Notes under the pieces: model-generated
The model's database searches: none
What the model was told of the DNA's origin: nothing
Seen by the model: the letters and a program-made list of their open reading frames with translations, nothing else
DNA from: Bacteroidales bacterium
GTDB taxonomy: Bacteria; Bacteroidota; Bacteroidia; Bacteroidales; UBA932
Length of the DNA: 50,399 nt
Reading direction: 5' to 3'
NCBI GenBank assembly: GCA_028700975.1
Contig: JAQVRQ010000007.1
Span: 1-50,399 of the forward strand
Position numbers and translations under genes: made by a program
In this document: positions 30,168-39,523 of the stretch, one piece after another
Layout: every line of letters starts with the position of its first letter
Position numbering within the stretch: position 1 is the stretch's first letter

Positions 30168-31895
30168 ATGGCAAATTTTTACAAAGACAATAAAGATCTG
30201 AAATTCCAGTTTGAGCATCCTCTTATGAAGAAGATTGTTGCACTTAAGGAGCAGGACTTCAAAGAATCTGGACAATTTGATTATGCGCCTTGTACAGCAG
30301 AGGATGCCATTGATTCTTATGATAAAGTAATGGAGATAATGGGAGAAATTTCTGGAGATGTTATTGCTGTAAACGCAGAAAATGTCGATCAGTCTGGCCC
30401 CGTTCATCACGATGGTAGAGTTTATTATGCATCAGGAACCAAAAAAAATCAGGATGTATTAACGCAGGCTGGAATGTATGGGATGGCCCTTCCAAGAGAG
30501 TTTGGTGGCCTAAATTTCTCTATGGTTCCTTACGTTATGTCAGCAGAAATTGTTGCCAGAGCAGATGCTGGTTTTGCAAATATTTGGGGCCTACAAGATT
30601 GTGCCGAAACAATTAATGAATATGCCTCTGATGATATCAAAAAAGAGTTTCTCCCAAGAATTAATTGTGGCGAAACTTGTTCAATGGACTTGACAGAACC
30701 TGATGCAGGATCAGATCTCCAGGCTGTTATGTTAAAAGCGTCATACAATGAGAGCGAAAACAAGTGGTATCTTAATGGAGTAAAACGATTCATTACTAAC
30801 GGAGACGCAGAAATAAAATTAGTCCTTGCTCGTTCAGAGGAGGGTACAACAGATGGAAGAGGCTTGTCATATTTTGTATATGATAAAAAGTGGGGAGGCG
30901 TTACAGTCAGGAGAATTGAAAATAAACTTGGAATTAAAGGCAGCCCCACTTGCGAGCTGGTATTTAACAATGCTCCAGCAAAACTTGTTGGTGAGAGGAA
31001 ACTTGGCCTAATAAAATATGTGATGTCTCTTATGAATGGTGCCAGGCTAGGTGTGGGAGCACAATCTGTGGGAATATCTGAGGCCGCATATAGAGAAGCT
31101 CTTAAGTATGCACACGAAAGGACACAATTTGGAAAACCAATAATTCAATTTCCGGCTGTCTATGAGATGCTTGCTTTAATTAAAGCAAAGCTTCAGGCTT
31201 CAAGAACACTTCTATACGAGACAACTCGTTTTGTGGACATATACAAAGCTTATGGGTTTATTTCCGAAGAGAGAAAACTTACTCCTGAAGAGAGATCAGA
31301 ATCAAAAAAATATCAAAAATTAGCTGATATGTATACCCCTATGCTTAAGCTAATGTCATCTGAATATTGCAACCAAAATGCATATGATTCTTTACAAATC
31401 CACGGAGGGTCTGGTTTTATGAAAGATTATCCTATTGAGAGAATTTATAGGGATGCAAGAATTACTACAATTTACGAAGGGACTTCGCAGTTACAGGTTG
31501 TAGCTGCACAAAGATATGTAACAAATGGTTCATATCTCAATCAAATGAAAGATTATGAACAAATACCGGTAAGACCTGAATTTGAGCCATATAAAAAGCA
31601 GATTGTAGAAATGACAGATCAATACGCAAAGACAGTTGAACTCATCTCTGGAAAGGATACTGAATATGTTGATTTCCATGCTAGAAGATTAGTTGAAATG
31701 GCTTCCCATATTATAATGAGCTATTTACTTCTTCTCGATACTCAAAGAGATGAAAGTTATGAGCCATCGATGGAGATTTTTATTGGAAAATCTAAGTCTT
31801 GGAATAATGAGCGCTTCTCTTATATTAATGATTTTTCAGAATTTAAAATGGGATCCTTTTTATCAGTTAAAAGCGAAACATCTATAGATGCATAA
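30168..31895 (+). CDS. acyl-CoA dehydrogenase (long, 575-aa form)
   Basis: MDLTEPDAGSDLQAV, YAHERTQFGKPIIQFPAV, IYRDARITTIYEGTSQLQ with catalytic-type Glu in YEGT; extra C-terminal region. Confidence 0.94.
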   Translation: MANFYKDNKDLKFQFEHPLMKKIVALKEQDFKESGQFDYAPCTAEDAIDSYDKVMEIMGEISGDVIAVNAENVDQSGPVHHDGRVYYASGTKKNQDVLTQAGMYGMALPREFGGLNFSMVPYVMSAEIVARADAGFANIWGLQDCAETINEYASDDIKKEFLPRINCGETCSMDLTEPDAGSDLQAVMLKASYNESENKWYLNGVKRFITNGDAEIKLVLARSEEGTTDGRGLSYFVYDKKWGGVTVRRIENKLGIKGSPTCELVFNNAPAKLVGERKLGLIKYVMSLMNGARLGVGAQSVGISEAAYREALKYAHERTQFGKPIIQFPAVYEMLALIKAKLQASRTLLYETTRFVDIYKAYGFISEERKLTPEERSESKKYQKLADMYTPMLKLMSSEYCNQNAYDSLQIHGGSGFMKDYPIERIYRDARITTIYEGTSQLQVVAAQRYVTNGSYLNQMKDYEQIPVRPEFEPYKKQIVEMTDQYAKTVELISGKDTEYVDFHARRLVEMASHIIMSYLLLLDTQRDESYEPSMEIFIGKSKSWNNERFSYINDFSEFKMGSFLSVKSETSIDA

Positions 31896-31920
31896 TTTCT
31901 TAATTGATATAATATTAAAT

Positions 31921-31949
31921 GCCAAGAGAATGTACTCTTGGCTTTTTTT
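31921..31949 (+). terminator. rho-independent terminator after acyl-CoA dehydrogenase
   Basis: GCCAAGAG-AATGTA-CTCTTGGC perfect 8 bp stem followed by T7. Confidence 0.92.
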
Positions 31950-32829
31950 ATCGGCATTCATCAGAGATGGTACGATCTTTCCTATCATTAATGGTTTCTG
32001 TTTCTATAGTCGCGTGATATATACCATCTTTAGCAAGAATTTCTCTTATCATTTGTTTTATTGAGCAAATATCGTAATCGATATTATACATTATATGAAG
32101 AGATGCAATGTTTTTAATACCATCTATACTCCATATATGTAGATCGTGTACAGACTCTACTCCATTTATGTCAGCTAACCTCTGTTCTAAATCTGAAATA
32201 TCAAGGTTTGCCGGAACTTGTTGAAGCATTATGGCTAGCGTGTTCTTAATGTTTTTGTACACGTTGAACAGAATCCATAATGCAATAATAATTGAGAGAA
32301 TTGGGTCAATTTGAGTAAAACCAGTAAAGTACATTATTATACTTCCAATCATTACTGCAGCCCAACCCAAAACATCTTCAAGCATATGTAATTTTACAGC
32401 ATTTTCATTGTGGCTGTTACCTTTTTTCAGTTTGATTACCGCTACTCCGTTAATAAGCATCCCTAATATTGAGAGAATTAACATTCCTGTTGCGTTTGTA
32501 TCCTGAGGATTAAATAATCTAACAGTACTCTCCTTAATCATTACAATAGACCCTACAATTAATATTATTGAGATGAATAATGATCCTAAAAGAGAGAATC
32601 GTCTATATCCATATGTAAATTTATCATCCCCTCTTTTCTTGGATACTTTTTGTAAGTATAGAGCAATTCCCAAAGAGAGAGAGTCTCCAAAATCGTGAAT
32701 TGCATCTGAAAGAATGGCTACAGAATTTGTTATTATACCACCAATAAGCTCAATAATAGCAAAAAGCAAGTTTAGAGAAAATGCAGTAAGTAGATTTCTT
32801 TCTGAATTAGTTTTAATTGTTTTTTCCAT
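31948..32829 (-). CDS. cation diffusion facilitator family transporter
   Basis: LLTAFSLNLLFAIIELIGGIITNSVAILSDAIHDFGDSLSLGIA (HxxxD metal site), six TM; start chosen at 32829 (MEKT). Confidence 0.93.
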   Translation of the reverse strand: MEKTIKTNSERNLLTAFSLNLLFAIIELIGGIITNSVAILSDAIHDFGDSLSLGIALYLQKVSKKRGDDKFTYGYRRFSLLGSLFISIILIVGSIVMIKESTVRLFNPQDTNATGMLILSILGMLINGVAVIKLKKGNSHNENAVKLHMLEDVLGWAAVMIGSIIMYFTGFTQIDPILSIIIALWILFNVYKNIKNTLAIMLQQVPANLDISDLEQRLADINGVESVHDLHIWSIDGIKNIASLHIMYNIDYDICSIKQMIREILAKDGIYHATIETETINDRKDRTISDECR

Positions 32830-32930
32830 AAAAAGCAATCTATTTATTTATATAAACGAATTTACCTCTCTAATGTTTGAAAAAATCATATTAATGAAAA
32901 TTTCTATCTTTGTAAAATTAAACTAAAACT

Positions 32931-34205
32931 ATGGAACCTAATCTCACCCTTGTAGTATTTGCTTCAACTCTCCACGATAATATTTCTGTTTCGGGATCTA
33001 GAGAATCTTTATATTCTGACTTTAAACAAAGGTATTCTTTAAAAATTGTCAGTGCTCAAGAGTATGAACCAATTAAAGGGCAGGAAGAGTTTGCAATAGC
33101 ATTTATTGCGACAGGTGGTACTGAACAGATTTTTTTAAGTCACTGGCAAAAAATTTCAAGGCCATTAGTAATATTGAGTGATTCGTTCCATAACTCACTT
33201 GCGGCATCTCTTGAAATTTCAACTTGGCTAAATAATCGAAAAATTAAACATAAGCACCTTAATTTTCCTATTAATCCTAGTAATGAATATATGGATAATC
33301 TCCATTGTGAAATTTCGATTTTGTCTAATGTTCATAAAGCATTTAAAGAGATAACAAATACAAGAGTTGGATTAATTGGTGATGCCTCACCTTGGCTAAT
33401 TTCTTCAGACGTTGATAAATTCTCTTTATCATCCAGATTAGGTGTCAAATTTTTAGATATCCCAATATCTTCTTTAGAGGAGAAGTTTCATAATATGGAT
33501 AGTTATAATGGAAGATATGCCTTAAACTCTAACGAATCTGGTAATTTAATAAATCAATATTCTGAATTAGTAACTGGTGGGCGTACAACTGAAGATATTG
33601 TCGAAGCAGTTAAGATGTATAATGCTATTAAACAAATAGTTCAAGATAATGAGCTTAATGCATTGTCTATAAAGTGTTTTGATATTATTGGTTCTTGTAA
33701 TACAACAGCATGTCTAGCGTTGTCTATTTTGAATGATAAAGGTCTAGTATCTGGTTGCGAAGGAGATGTTCCAACTCTTTGGTCAATGATTATTGCAAGA
33801 TCTCTTCTGAATAAACCGGTTTTTATGGCAAATCCATCATCTATTGACCGTGTATCAAATACTGTAGATTTTGCACATTGTACTTCTCCACTTTCATTTG
33901 CGAATACATTCACCTTGCCATCACATTATGAGTCAGGTATTGGAATTGGAGTTGCAGCCGAGTTATTACTAGGTGAGTATACCCTTTTTAAATTTGGCGG
34001 TGAGAGTCTTGATCAAATGTTTTGTGTATCAGGAAGGATTATTGAAAACACTACTGTAAAAGAGAGATGTAGAACCCAAGTTAAATTCTTATTCGAATCT
34101 ACTGAGGATATAGATTCTTTTATTAATTCTCATTTAGGAAATCATATGGTCCTTATACCTGGAAACTTTAAGAAGGAACTTGATACTTTTTACGAATTAT
34201 ATTGA
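32931..34205 (+). CDS. L-fucose/arabinose isomerase-like fold protein of unknown substrate
   Basis: FIATGGTEQIFLSHW..., GLVSGCEGDVPTLWSMIIARSLLNKPVFMANPSSID...DFAHCTSP resembles COG2407-type sugar isomerase-like proteins. Confidence 0.6.
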   Translation: MEPNLTLVVFASTLHDNISVSGSRESLYSDFKQRYSLKIVSAQEYEPIKGQEEFAIAFIATGGTEQIFLSHWQKISRPLVILSDSFHNSLAASLEISTWLNNRKIKHKHLNFPINPSNEYMDNLHCEISILSNVHKAFKEITNTRVGLIGDASPWLISSDVDKFSLSSRLGVKFLDIPISSLEEKFHNMDSYNGRYALNSNESGNLINQYSELVTGGRTTEDIVEAVKMYNAIKQIVQDNELNALSIKCFDIIGSCNTTACLALSILNDKGLVSGCEGDVPTLWSMIIARSLLNKPVFMANPSSIDRVSNTVDFAHCTSPLSFANTFTLPSHYESGIGIGVAAELLLGEYTLFKFGGESLDQMFCVSGRIIENTTVKERCRTQVKFLFESTEDIDSFINSHLGNHMVLIPGNFKKELDTFYELY

Positions 34206-34219
34206 AAAACTCCCAAGAA

Positions 34220-35584
34220 ATGAAAAAAATATTTCAATTTTTTTTGGCTCTGACTATGCTTTTAACCTCTGCATTTATGACTGCTCAAAATATTATGGTA
34301 AGAGAGAAAAGAGTTGAAGAGTCTGTATTAAAAGTTCGCAGTGATAGTATTAAATCTACGATATCAAATTTAGTATCAAAACATACAAGACACAATCTAA
34401 GTACAAAATCTAACTCTTTACAAGGAATTGGGGCTGCTGCACAATTGATTCTTCAAAAACTTGACACCTATGCTAAAGGTTCAGCTCATATGAGTGTTCA
34501 AAAATATGAATATAGAGCTGGTGGTGAGAAAACAAGGCTTGGTAAAGAGATAACTTTATCAAATATTGTTGCCAATTTAAAAGGTAGTTCAGAGTCTTGT
34601 GACAGGGTCATTATTCTCCTAGCTCACTATGATAGTCGCTCCTTCGATAATTCTGACTCAACAGCTTTTGCGCCTGGAGCAAATGATAATGGTAGTGGAG
34701 TAGCTGCTCTTATGGAAATTGCACGAATATTATCAACTCAACCTCTTCCTGTAACAATAAAACTGATGTTTCTTTCCGGTGAAGAACATGGTTTGCTTGG
34801 AGCAGCACATATGGCATCAATAGCCAGAGAAGAGGGTTGGAATATTTCGGCTGTTATCAATAATGATATGATTGGAAATTCCCGCTCAAGTGGAACAGAA
34901 TTATCCAGCAATATGATTTTAAGAGTTTTTTCCGAAAGCATTCCATTTGCTGAAACGCCAGAAATGAAGAGGATTAGAGAGTTTAATTCAGCTGAAAATG
35001 ATAGTGAATCCAGACAACTTGCAAGATATATAAAAGAGATTTCAGAAAGGTATGTTGATAATCTTAAGATCTCTTTGATTTACAGAAATGATAGATTTGG
35101 AAGAGGTGGAGACCACACTCCTTTTAATAGACTTGGCTTTTCATCAGTAAGACTATGTGAATACTATGAGAATTATGATAGAACCCATCAAATTCCAGGG
35201 ATTAGGGATGGAAAAGAGTATGGTGATTTAATTTCAGGTGTTGATATTGAGTATGTAAAAAAGAATACTCAAGCTAATCTGGCAACAATAATGAATTTGG
35301 CATTAGCTCCTGCTAAACCATCGAAAGTAACAATAGATATTTCAGCTCTCTCCTCCTCTACTATTATAAGTTGGGATCAGCCAAAAGATGGTCAAAAACC
35401 CTATGGATATTACATACTCATTAGGGAGACTGACAAATCAATGTGGGAAAAGAAATTTTTTGTAAAAGGTACATCTACTGAGATTCCATATAGTAAAGAC
35501 AACCATTTTTTTGCAGTACAAAGTGTAAATGAAAATGGGAATGAGAGTCTTGCAACATTTGCTGTAGGAGGTTCTGTAAGGTGA
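34220..35584 (+). CDS. secreted M28-family aminopeptidase-like protein with C-terminal Fn3-like segment
   Basis: Signal peptide; VIILLAHYDSRS...PGANDNGSGVAALMEIARIL, LSGEEHGLLGA, NNDMIGN, GGDHTPFNRLG. Start refined to ATG 34220 (ORF track opens at 34202). Confidence 0.92.
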   Translation: MKKIFQFFLALTMLLTSAFMTAQNIMVREKRVEESVLKVRSDSIKSTISNLVSKHTRHNLSTKSNSLQGIGAAAQLILQKLDTYAKGSAHMSVQKYEYRAGGEKTRLGKEITLSNIVANLKGSSESCDRVIILLAHYDSRSFDNSDSTAFAPGANDNGSGVAALMEIARILSTQPLPVTIKLMFLSGEEHGLLGAAHMASIAREEGWNISAVINNDMIGNSRSSGTELSSNMILRVFSESIPFAETPEMKRIREFNSAENDSESRQLARYIKEISERYVDNLKISLIYRNDRFGRGGDHTPFNRLGFSSVRLCEYYENYDRTHQIPGIRDGKEYGDLISGVDIEYVKKNTQANLATIMNLALAPAKPSKVTIDISALSSSTIISWDQPKDGQKPYGYYILIRETDKSMWEKKFFVKGTSTEIPYSKDNHFFAVQSVNENGNESLATFAVGGSVR

Positions 35585-36411
35585 CTTTGCCTATGAAGAT
35601 CTCAGTATATGGTACTGGAAATGCTGGTTTTAGACTTGCAATATCTTTGAAAACTATTGGTTTTGATATTCCCTGTGTTGTAAACAGGACATACGATTCT
35701 GCAAAACAATTAGCTTCAATACTAAATAAGCCAGAATATAATATGCTTAATCTTCCGGATACTATCTCTTCAACAGAGGTTGAAATTATGGAGGGTTCTG
35801 ATCTTATTCTTATTTGTGTCTCTGATGATGCTATTCAAAATGTTTTAGATGGATTATTTAAAATACCATCTGTCATAAATGGATACACCACTGTTTGTCA
35901 TATTAGCGGAGGAACTTCTATTGATGTTTTAAGTTTATTTCCCTCATACGGGGTCTTTTATCCCTTGATGACTCTAAGCAAAAATAAGCCAATTGACATT
36001 AAGTTAGTTCCATTTCTTCTTGAATATTCTGATTTAAATAGTGGCGATAAGTTGAAGTTGATGTGTGGAAAAATGGGCTCTGAGTTTTCGGAAGCTGACT
36101 CTGTCGAAAGACTTAGAATGCATATTGCAGCTGTTTTTATAAGTAATTTTGTTAATTATCTGTCTTCTTTATCATATGATATATCAGCACAAAATCACGT
36201 CTATCTTCTTCCCCTTGCAATTGAAACTATTAGAAAGGCTTTCCTCTATGGTAATCCTGCAAATGTTCAAACAGGACCAGCGTCTAGAGGAGATCTAATA
36301 ACAATTAACAAGCACCTTGAGATTTTAAAGAGCAATCCAGAACATTATAGGGTGTATGAATTATTGTCTAATTACATAATTAATCAATCAACACAATTGA
36401 AGAGAAAATAA
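35581..36411 (+). CDS. Rossmann-fold / DUF2520 domain-containing protein
   Basis: ISVYGTGNAGFRLAISLKTIGFDIPCVVNRTYDSAKQLA; CHISGGTSIDVLSLFPSYGVFYPLMTLSKN; HIAAVFISNFVNYL. Confidence 0.85.
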   Translation: MTLPMKISVYGTGNAGFRLAISLKTIGFDIPCVVNRTYDSAKQLASILNKPEYNMLNLPDTISSTEVEIMEGSDLILICVSDDAIQNVLDGLFKIPSVINGYTTVCHISGGTSIDVLSLFPSYGVFYPLMTLSKNKPIDIKLVPFLLEYSDLNSGDKLKLMCGKMGSEFSEADSVERLRMHIAAVFISNFVNYLSSLSYDISAQNHVYLLPLAIETIRKAFLYGNPANVQTGPASRGDLITINKHLEILKSNPEHYRVYELLSNYIINQSTQLKRK

Positions 36412-36941
36412 TGTCAAATTTTAAAGTTAAGTTAAATAAGATAAGAGCATTTGCATTTGATGTTGATGGAGTCTTTACCGATGGTCAAGTTTTAGCTACC
36501 GAAAACGGAGACTTGTTAAGATCTCATAATGCCAAAGATGGCTTTGCTGTAAGAGTAGCAGTAATTAATAATTATCCCGTTGCAATTATTACAGGAGGTT
36601 CATCAGAGTCAATTGCATTAAGATTTATCCAAATTGGAGTGCCAAAAGAGGACATATATTTAAAATCCATCTGTAAATTACCAGACTTTGAAGATTTTTT
36701 AAAACGACATAACCTCTCAGCAGATGAAGTTCTATATATGGGTGACGATATTCCTGATATTGGAATTCTTAAGTCTTGCGGAGTTTCTGCTTGTCCTGCA
36801 GATGCAGTAAACGAAGTAAAGGATGTTTGCCAATATATATCATTATATGGAGGTGGAAAAGGATGTGCTAGAGATGTTATAGAACAAACATTAAAAATTC
36901 AAGGAAGATGGGCAGATGCAACGGAGGCCTATTCGGGATGA
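36411..36941 (+). CDS. kdsC: 3-deoxy-D-manno-octulosonate 8-phosphate phosphatase, HAD family (KdsC-like)
   Basis: FAFDVDGVFTDG, ITGGSSESIALRFIQIGV, YMGDDIPDIGILKSCGVSACPADAV. Confidence 0.9.
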   Translation: MSNFKVKLNKIRAFAFDVDGVFTDGQVLATENGDLLRSHNAKDGFAVRVAVINNYPVAIITGGSSESIALRFIQIGVPKEDIYLKSICKLPDFEDFLKRHNLSADEVLYMGDDIPDIGILKSCGVSACPADAVNEVKDVCQYISLYGGGKGCARDVIEQTLKIQGRWADATEAYSG

Positions 36942-37543
36942 ATACTCTAAAACATTTAATGAGCGATAGAGTGCTGATTGTTGCATCGGCATCGCCAAGA
37001 AGACATCTGTTAATTGATGGCCTGGATATTCCTTATAGAGTTGAAGTTTCAGGAGATATTGATGAAAGTTTCGACTTAATAGTTCCTGTTAAGGATGTGC
37101 CTCTATTACTAGCAAACAAGAAAGCTGACTTTTTTGGTAGAGAACTTGTTGATGGTGAAATTCTGTTGACTGCAGATACAATGGTTTTGTGTGATGGAAA
37201 AATAATGGGAAAGCCAGAAAATGAAGCCGACGCTTTGAAAATGCTCTCTTTTCTTTCTGATAAGATGCACACTGTTATTACTGGAGTTGTTTTAAGAAGT
37301 AATAAGGGAGCAGCTATGTTTTCTGCAGAAACTCGTGTATTTTTTAAAAAGTTATCAAATGAAGAGATGCAATACTATATCAATAACTATAAACCATATG
37401 ATAAAGCAGGCTCATATGGTGCTCAAGAGTGGATTGGATATATAGCGATTGAGAAAATTGAAGGGTCTTATTTTAATGTTATGGGCCTTCCTATTCAGAA
37501 ATTATATAAAGAGCTTATTGCATTTATTGATGGAGGCTATTAA
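36938..37543 (+). CDS. maf: Maf-like nucleotide pyrophosphatase
   Basis: VLIVASASPRRHLLIDGL, LTADTMVLCDGKIMGKPENEADA; start refined to ATG 36938, overlapping the kdsC stop (ATGA). Confidence 0.92.
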   Translation: MNTLKHLMSDRVLIVASASPRRHLLIDGLDIPYRVEVSGDIDESFDLIVPVKDVPLLLANKKADFFGRELVDGEILLTADTMVLCDGKIMGKPENEADALKMLSFLSDKMHTVITGVVLRSNKGAAMFSAETRVFFKKLSNEEMQYYINNYKPYDKAGSYGAQEWIGYIAIEKIEGSYFNVMGLPIQKLYKELIAFIDGGY

Positions 37544-39446
37544 GATTGTCAGATAGAGAGAATATATCTTTGTTGACAATAATTGCTCCTCTTTCCACTA
37601 GATCTCTAACAACTTCAATATAGAGTCGTGAATCGTCATCAATTTCCAGTGATATTTCTGCCATACTTTTAGGCCCGCTGGATAAAATATTAAATACTTT
37701 TTCCTCAATTGAGTAGTAATAATTTGAGCTATCAATTCTTCTTCCGGAAGATAGGCAAACATCACATCTCCCACAGTCTTGTTGAGAAACTTCTCCAAAA
37801 TACTCTAGAATAATTTTTTCTCTGCAGTTTTCTTTACTTTCAAAGTAAGCAATAACACTCTCAATCTTGGCTTCCATATTGCTTTTTAATCGGAAAAAGC
37901 GACTTTCGTCTATTCTAAAATTCTTGTCATCAAGTCTTTCCGTCTTTAATATTAAGAGAGGAGATCTAACTGCAGGATTATATGATATTACGCCCATCCT
38001 AGACAATCTCATTAGACTAGATGAGATTGCTGCTTTGCTATTTCTAGTGACTCTTGCTATATACTCTTCATCAATTGCAACAGGCATTGAAAATAGTCCA
38101 GAGTATAGTCTTAATAATGTTTTTATAAATGCATCCAAAGAATTATTTTTAAGTTGTACATTATATAGCTCATCCCTGTTTATAATAAACTTAACCTTTG
38201 ATGGATTGTCAATTTCATCTGTAAGTTCAATGTAATCTTCTTTTGAAATATATTTCAATGCGTGATAAGCAGGGACGGGATGTAATGAAGATTTTGAACA
38301 AAAATCCTTTAAGCTGAAATTGATAACTCTATCCTTACCAGCTCCGTAAGCAATTCCAAGGTAGACGAATAGTTTCTGATATACGTTTCTAATATACTCT
38401 TGTTCAGGAAAAGTAGTATTTAATATTTTCCTTAATCTACCGGCATCCTGAATATTCCAAAGCATTACGGCATAAGATTTAGCTCCATCTCTGCCTGCTC
38501 GTCCAGCCTCTTGGTAATATGCTTCAATGGATTCAGGAGGGTCAAGATGGCAAACAAATCTTACATCGGCCTTATCAATGCCCATACCAAAAGCATTAGT
38601 TGCTACAATTATTCTTAAATTTCCATTTTTCCATTCATCCTGTCTTAAAGCCCTTGATGCAGGAGCTAAGGCAGCATTGTATGGTTCAGCAGATACTCCG
38701 TGAGCCTGCAGAAATTCAGATACTTCAAATGTTTTCCTTCTTTCTCTTACATAAATAATCCCAGAACCACTTACATTTCTAACAATCTTTAATAGTTGTC
38801 CATATTTATCTGTATCTTCTCTACATACATACGAGAGGTTGTCCCTTTTAAAACTTGATTTAATAATATTTGGTGAAAGAAGTTCAAGATTTTTAATAAT
38901 CTCTTCAACAACTGCAGGTGTTGCCGTAGCAGTTACAGCAATTGTAGAAATAGGTGATATTATACTCTTTATTTCTTTTATTTTTAAATAATCTGGTCTA
39001 AAGTCGTGTCCCCATTGAGATATACAATGTGCCTCATCAATAATAAGATAACTTACATTCATTTTTGATACTCTAGCTTTGAATAGATCACTGCTGAGCC
39101 TTTCTGGTGAGAGATATAAAAACTTATATTCACCCATAATGGCATTATCAAGTAAAGCATCAATTTCAATAGAGCTCATCCCTGAATGAATTGCTATTAC
39201 AGGAATTCCCTTGGATCTTAAAGATTCTGTCTGATCTTTGATTAATGCTATTAATGGTGTGATAACTAGCGCTATACCATCTTGTATCAATGCGGGAATT
39301 TGAAATGTAATAGATTTTCCGCCACCTGTTGGCATCAAAGCAACTGTGTCATTTCCACTAAGCGCAGAGTTAATTATCTCTTCTTGGTTTTCTCTAAAAG
39401 ATGTGTAACCCCAGTAACGCTCAAGTATCTCCAATGATTTTGACAT
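37524..39446 (-). CDS. recQ: ATP-dependent DNA helicase RecQ-like
   Basis: TVALMPTGGGKSITFQIPAL, LIIDEAHCISQWGHDFRPDY, YYQEAGRAGRDG, Zn cysteines CREKIILEYFGEVSQQDCGRCDVC. Confidence 0.96.
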   Translation of the reverse strand: MSKSLEILERYWGYTSFRENQEEIINSALSGNDTVALMPTGGGKSITFQIPALIQDGIALVITPLIALIKDQTESLRSKGIPVIAIHSGMSSIEIDALLDNAIMGEYKFLYLSPERLSSDLFKARVSKMNVSYLIIDEAHCISQWGHDFRPDYLKIKEIKSIISPISTIAVTATATPAVVEEIIKNLELLSPNIIKSSFKRDNLSYVCREDTDKYGQLLKIVRNVSGSGIIYVRERRKTFEVSEFLQAHGVSAEPYNAALAPASRALRQDEWKNGNLRIIVATNAFGMGIDKADVRFVCHLDPPESIEAYYQEAGRAGRDGAKSYAVMLWNIQDAGRLRKILNTTFPEQEYIRNVYQKLFVYLGIAYGAGKDRVINFSLKDFCSKSSLHPVPAYHALKYISKEDYIELTDEIDNPSKVKFIINRDELYNVQLKNNSLDAFIKTLLRLYSGLFSMPVAIDEEYIARVTRNSKAAISSSLMRLSRMGVISYNPAVRSPLLILKTERLDDKNFRIDESRFFRLKSNMEAKIESVIAYFESKENCREKIILEYFGEVSQQDCGRCDVCLSSGRRIDSSNYYYSIEEKVFNILSSGPKSMAEISLEIDDDSRLYIEVVRDLVERGAIIVNKDIFSLSDNLNSLHQ

Positions 39447-39480
39447 TGTTGAATAATCTGTAAATAATTCATTAAATTTG
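39446..39480 (+). promoter_or_regulatory. candidate Bacteroidota-type promoter for pckA
   Basis: TAAATTTG (39473-39480, matching TAnnTTTG) with TTG at 39449-39451 upstream (21 nt gap), in the 77 bp recQ/pckA divergent region. Confidence 0.35.
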
Positions 39481-39523
39481 TTTCAATATACAAATTCTTA
39501 AAACAAAACAAACTAAACTAAAC

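Noticed and set aside
30530-30970. 146-aa minus-strand ORF
   Set aside because: Antisense to the acyl-CoA dehydrogenase catalytic core; no motif.
32905-32912. TATCTTTG -7-like promoter element before the FucI-like gene
   Set aside because: Good -7 match, but nearest TTTG is 25 nt upstream, longer than the spacing expected for the Bacteroidota consensus; not listed as a feature.
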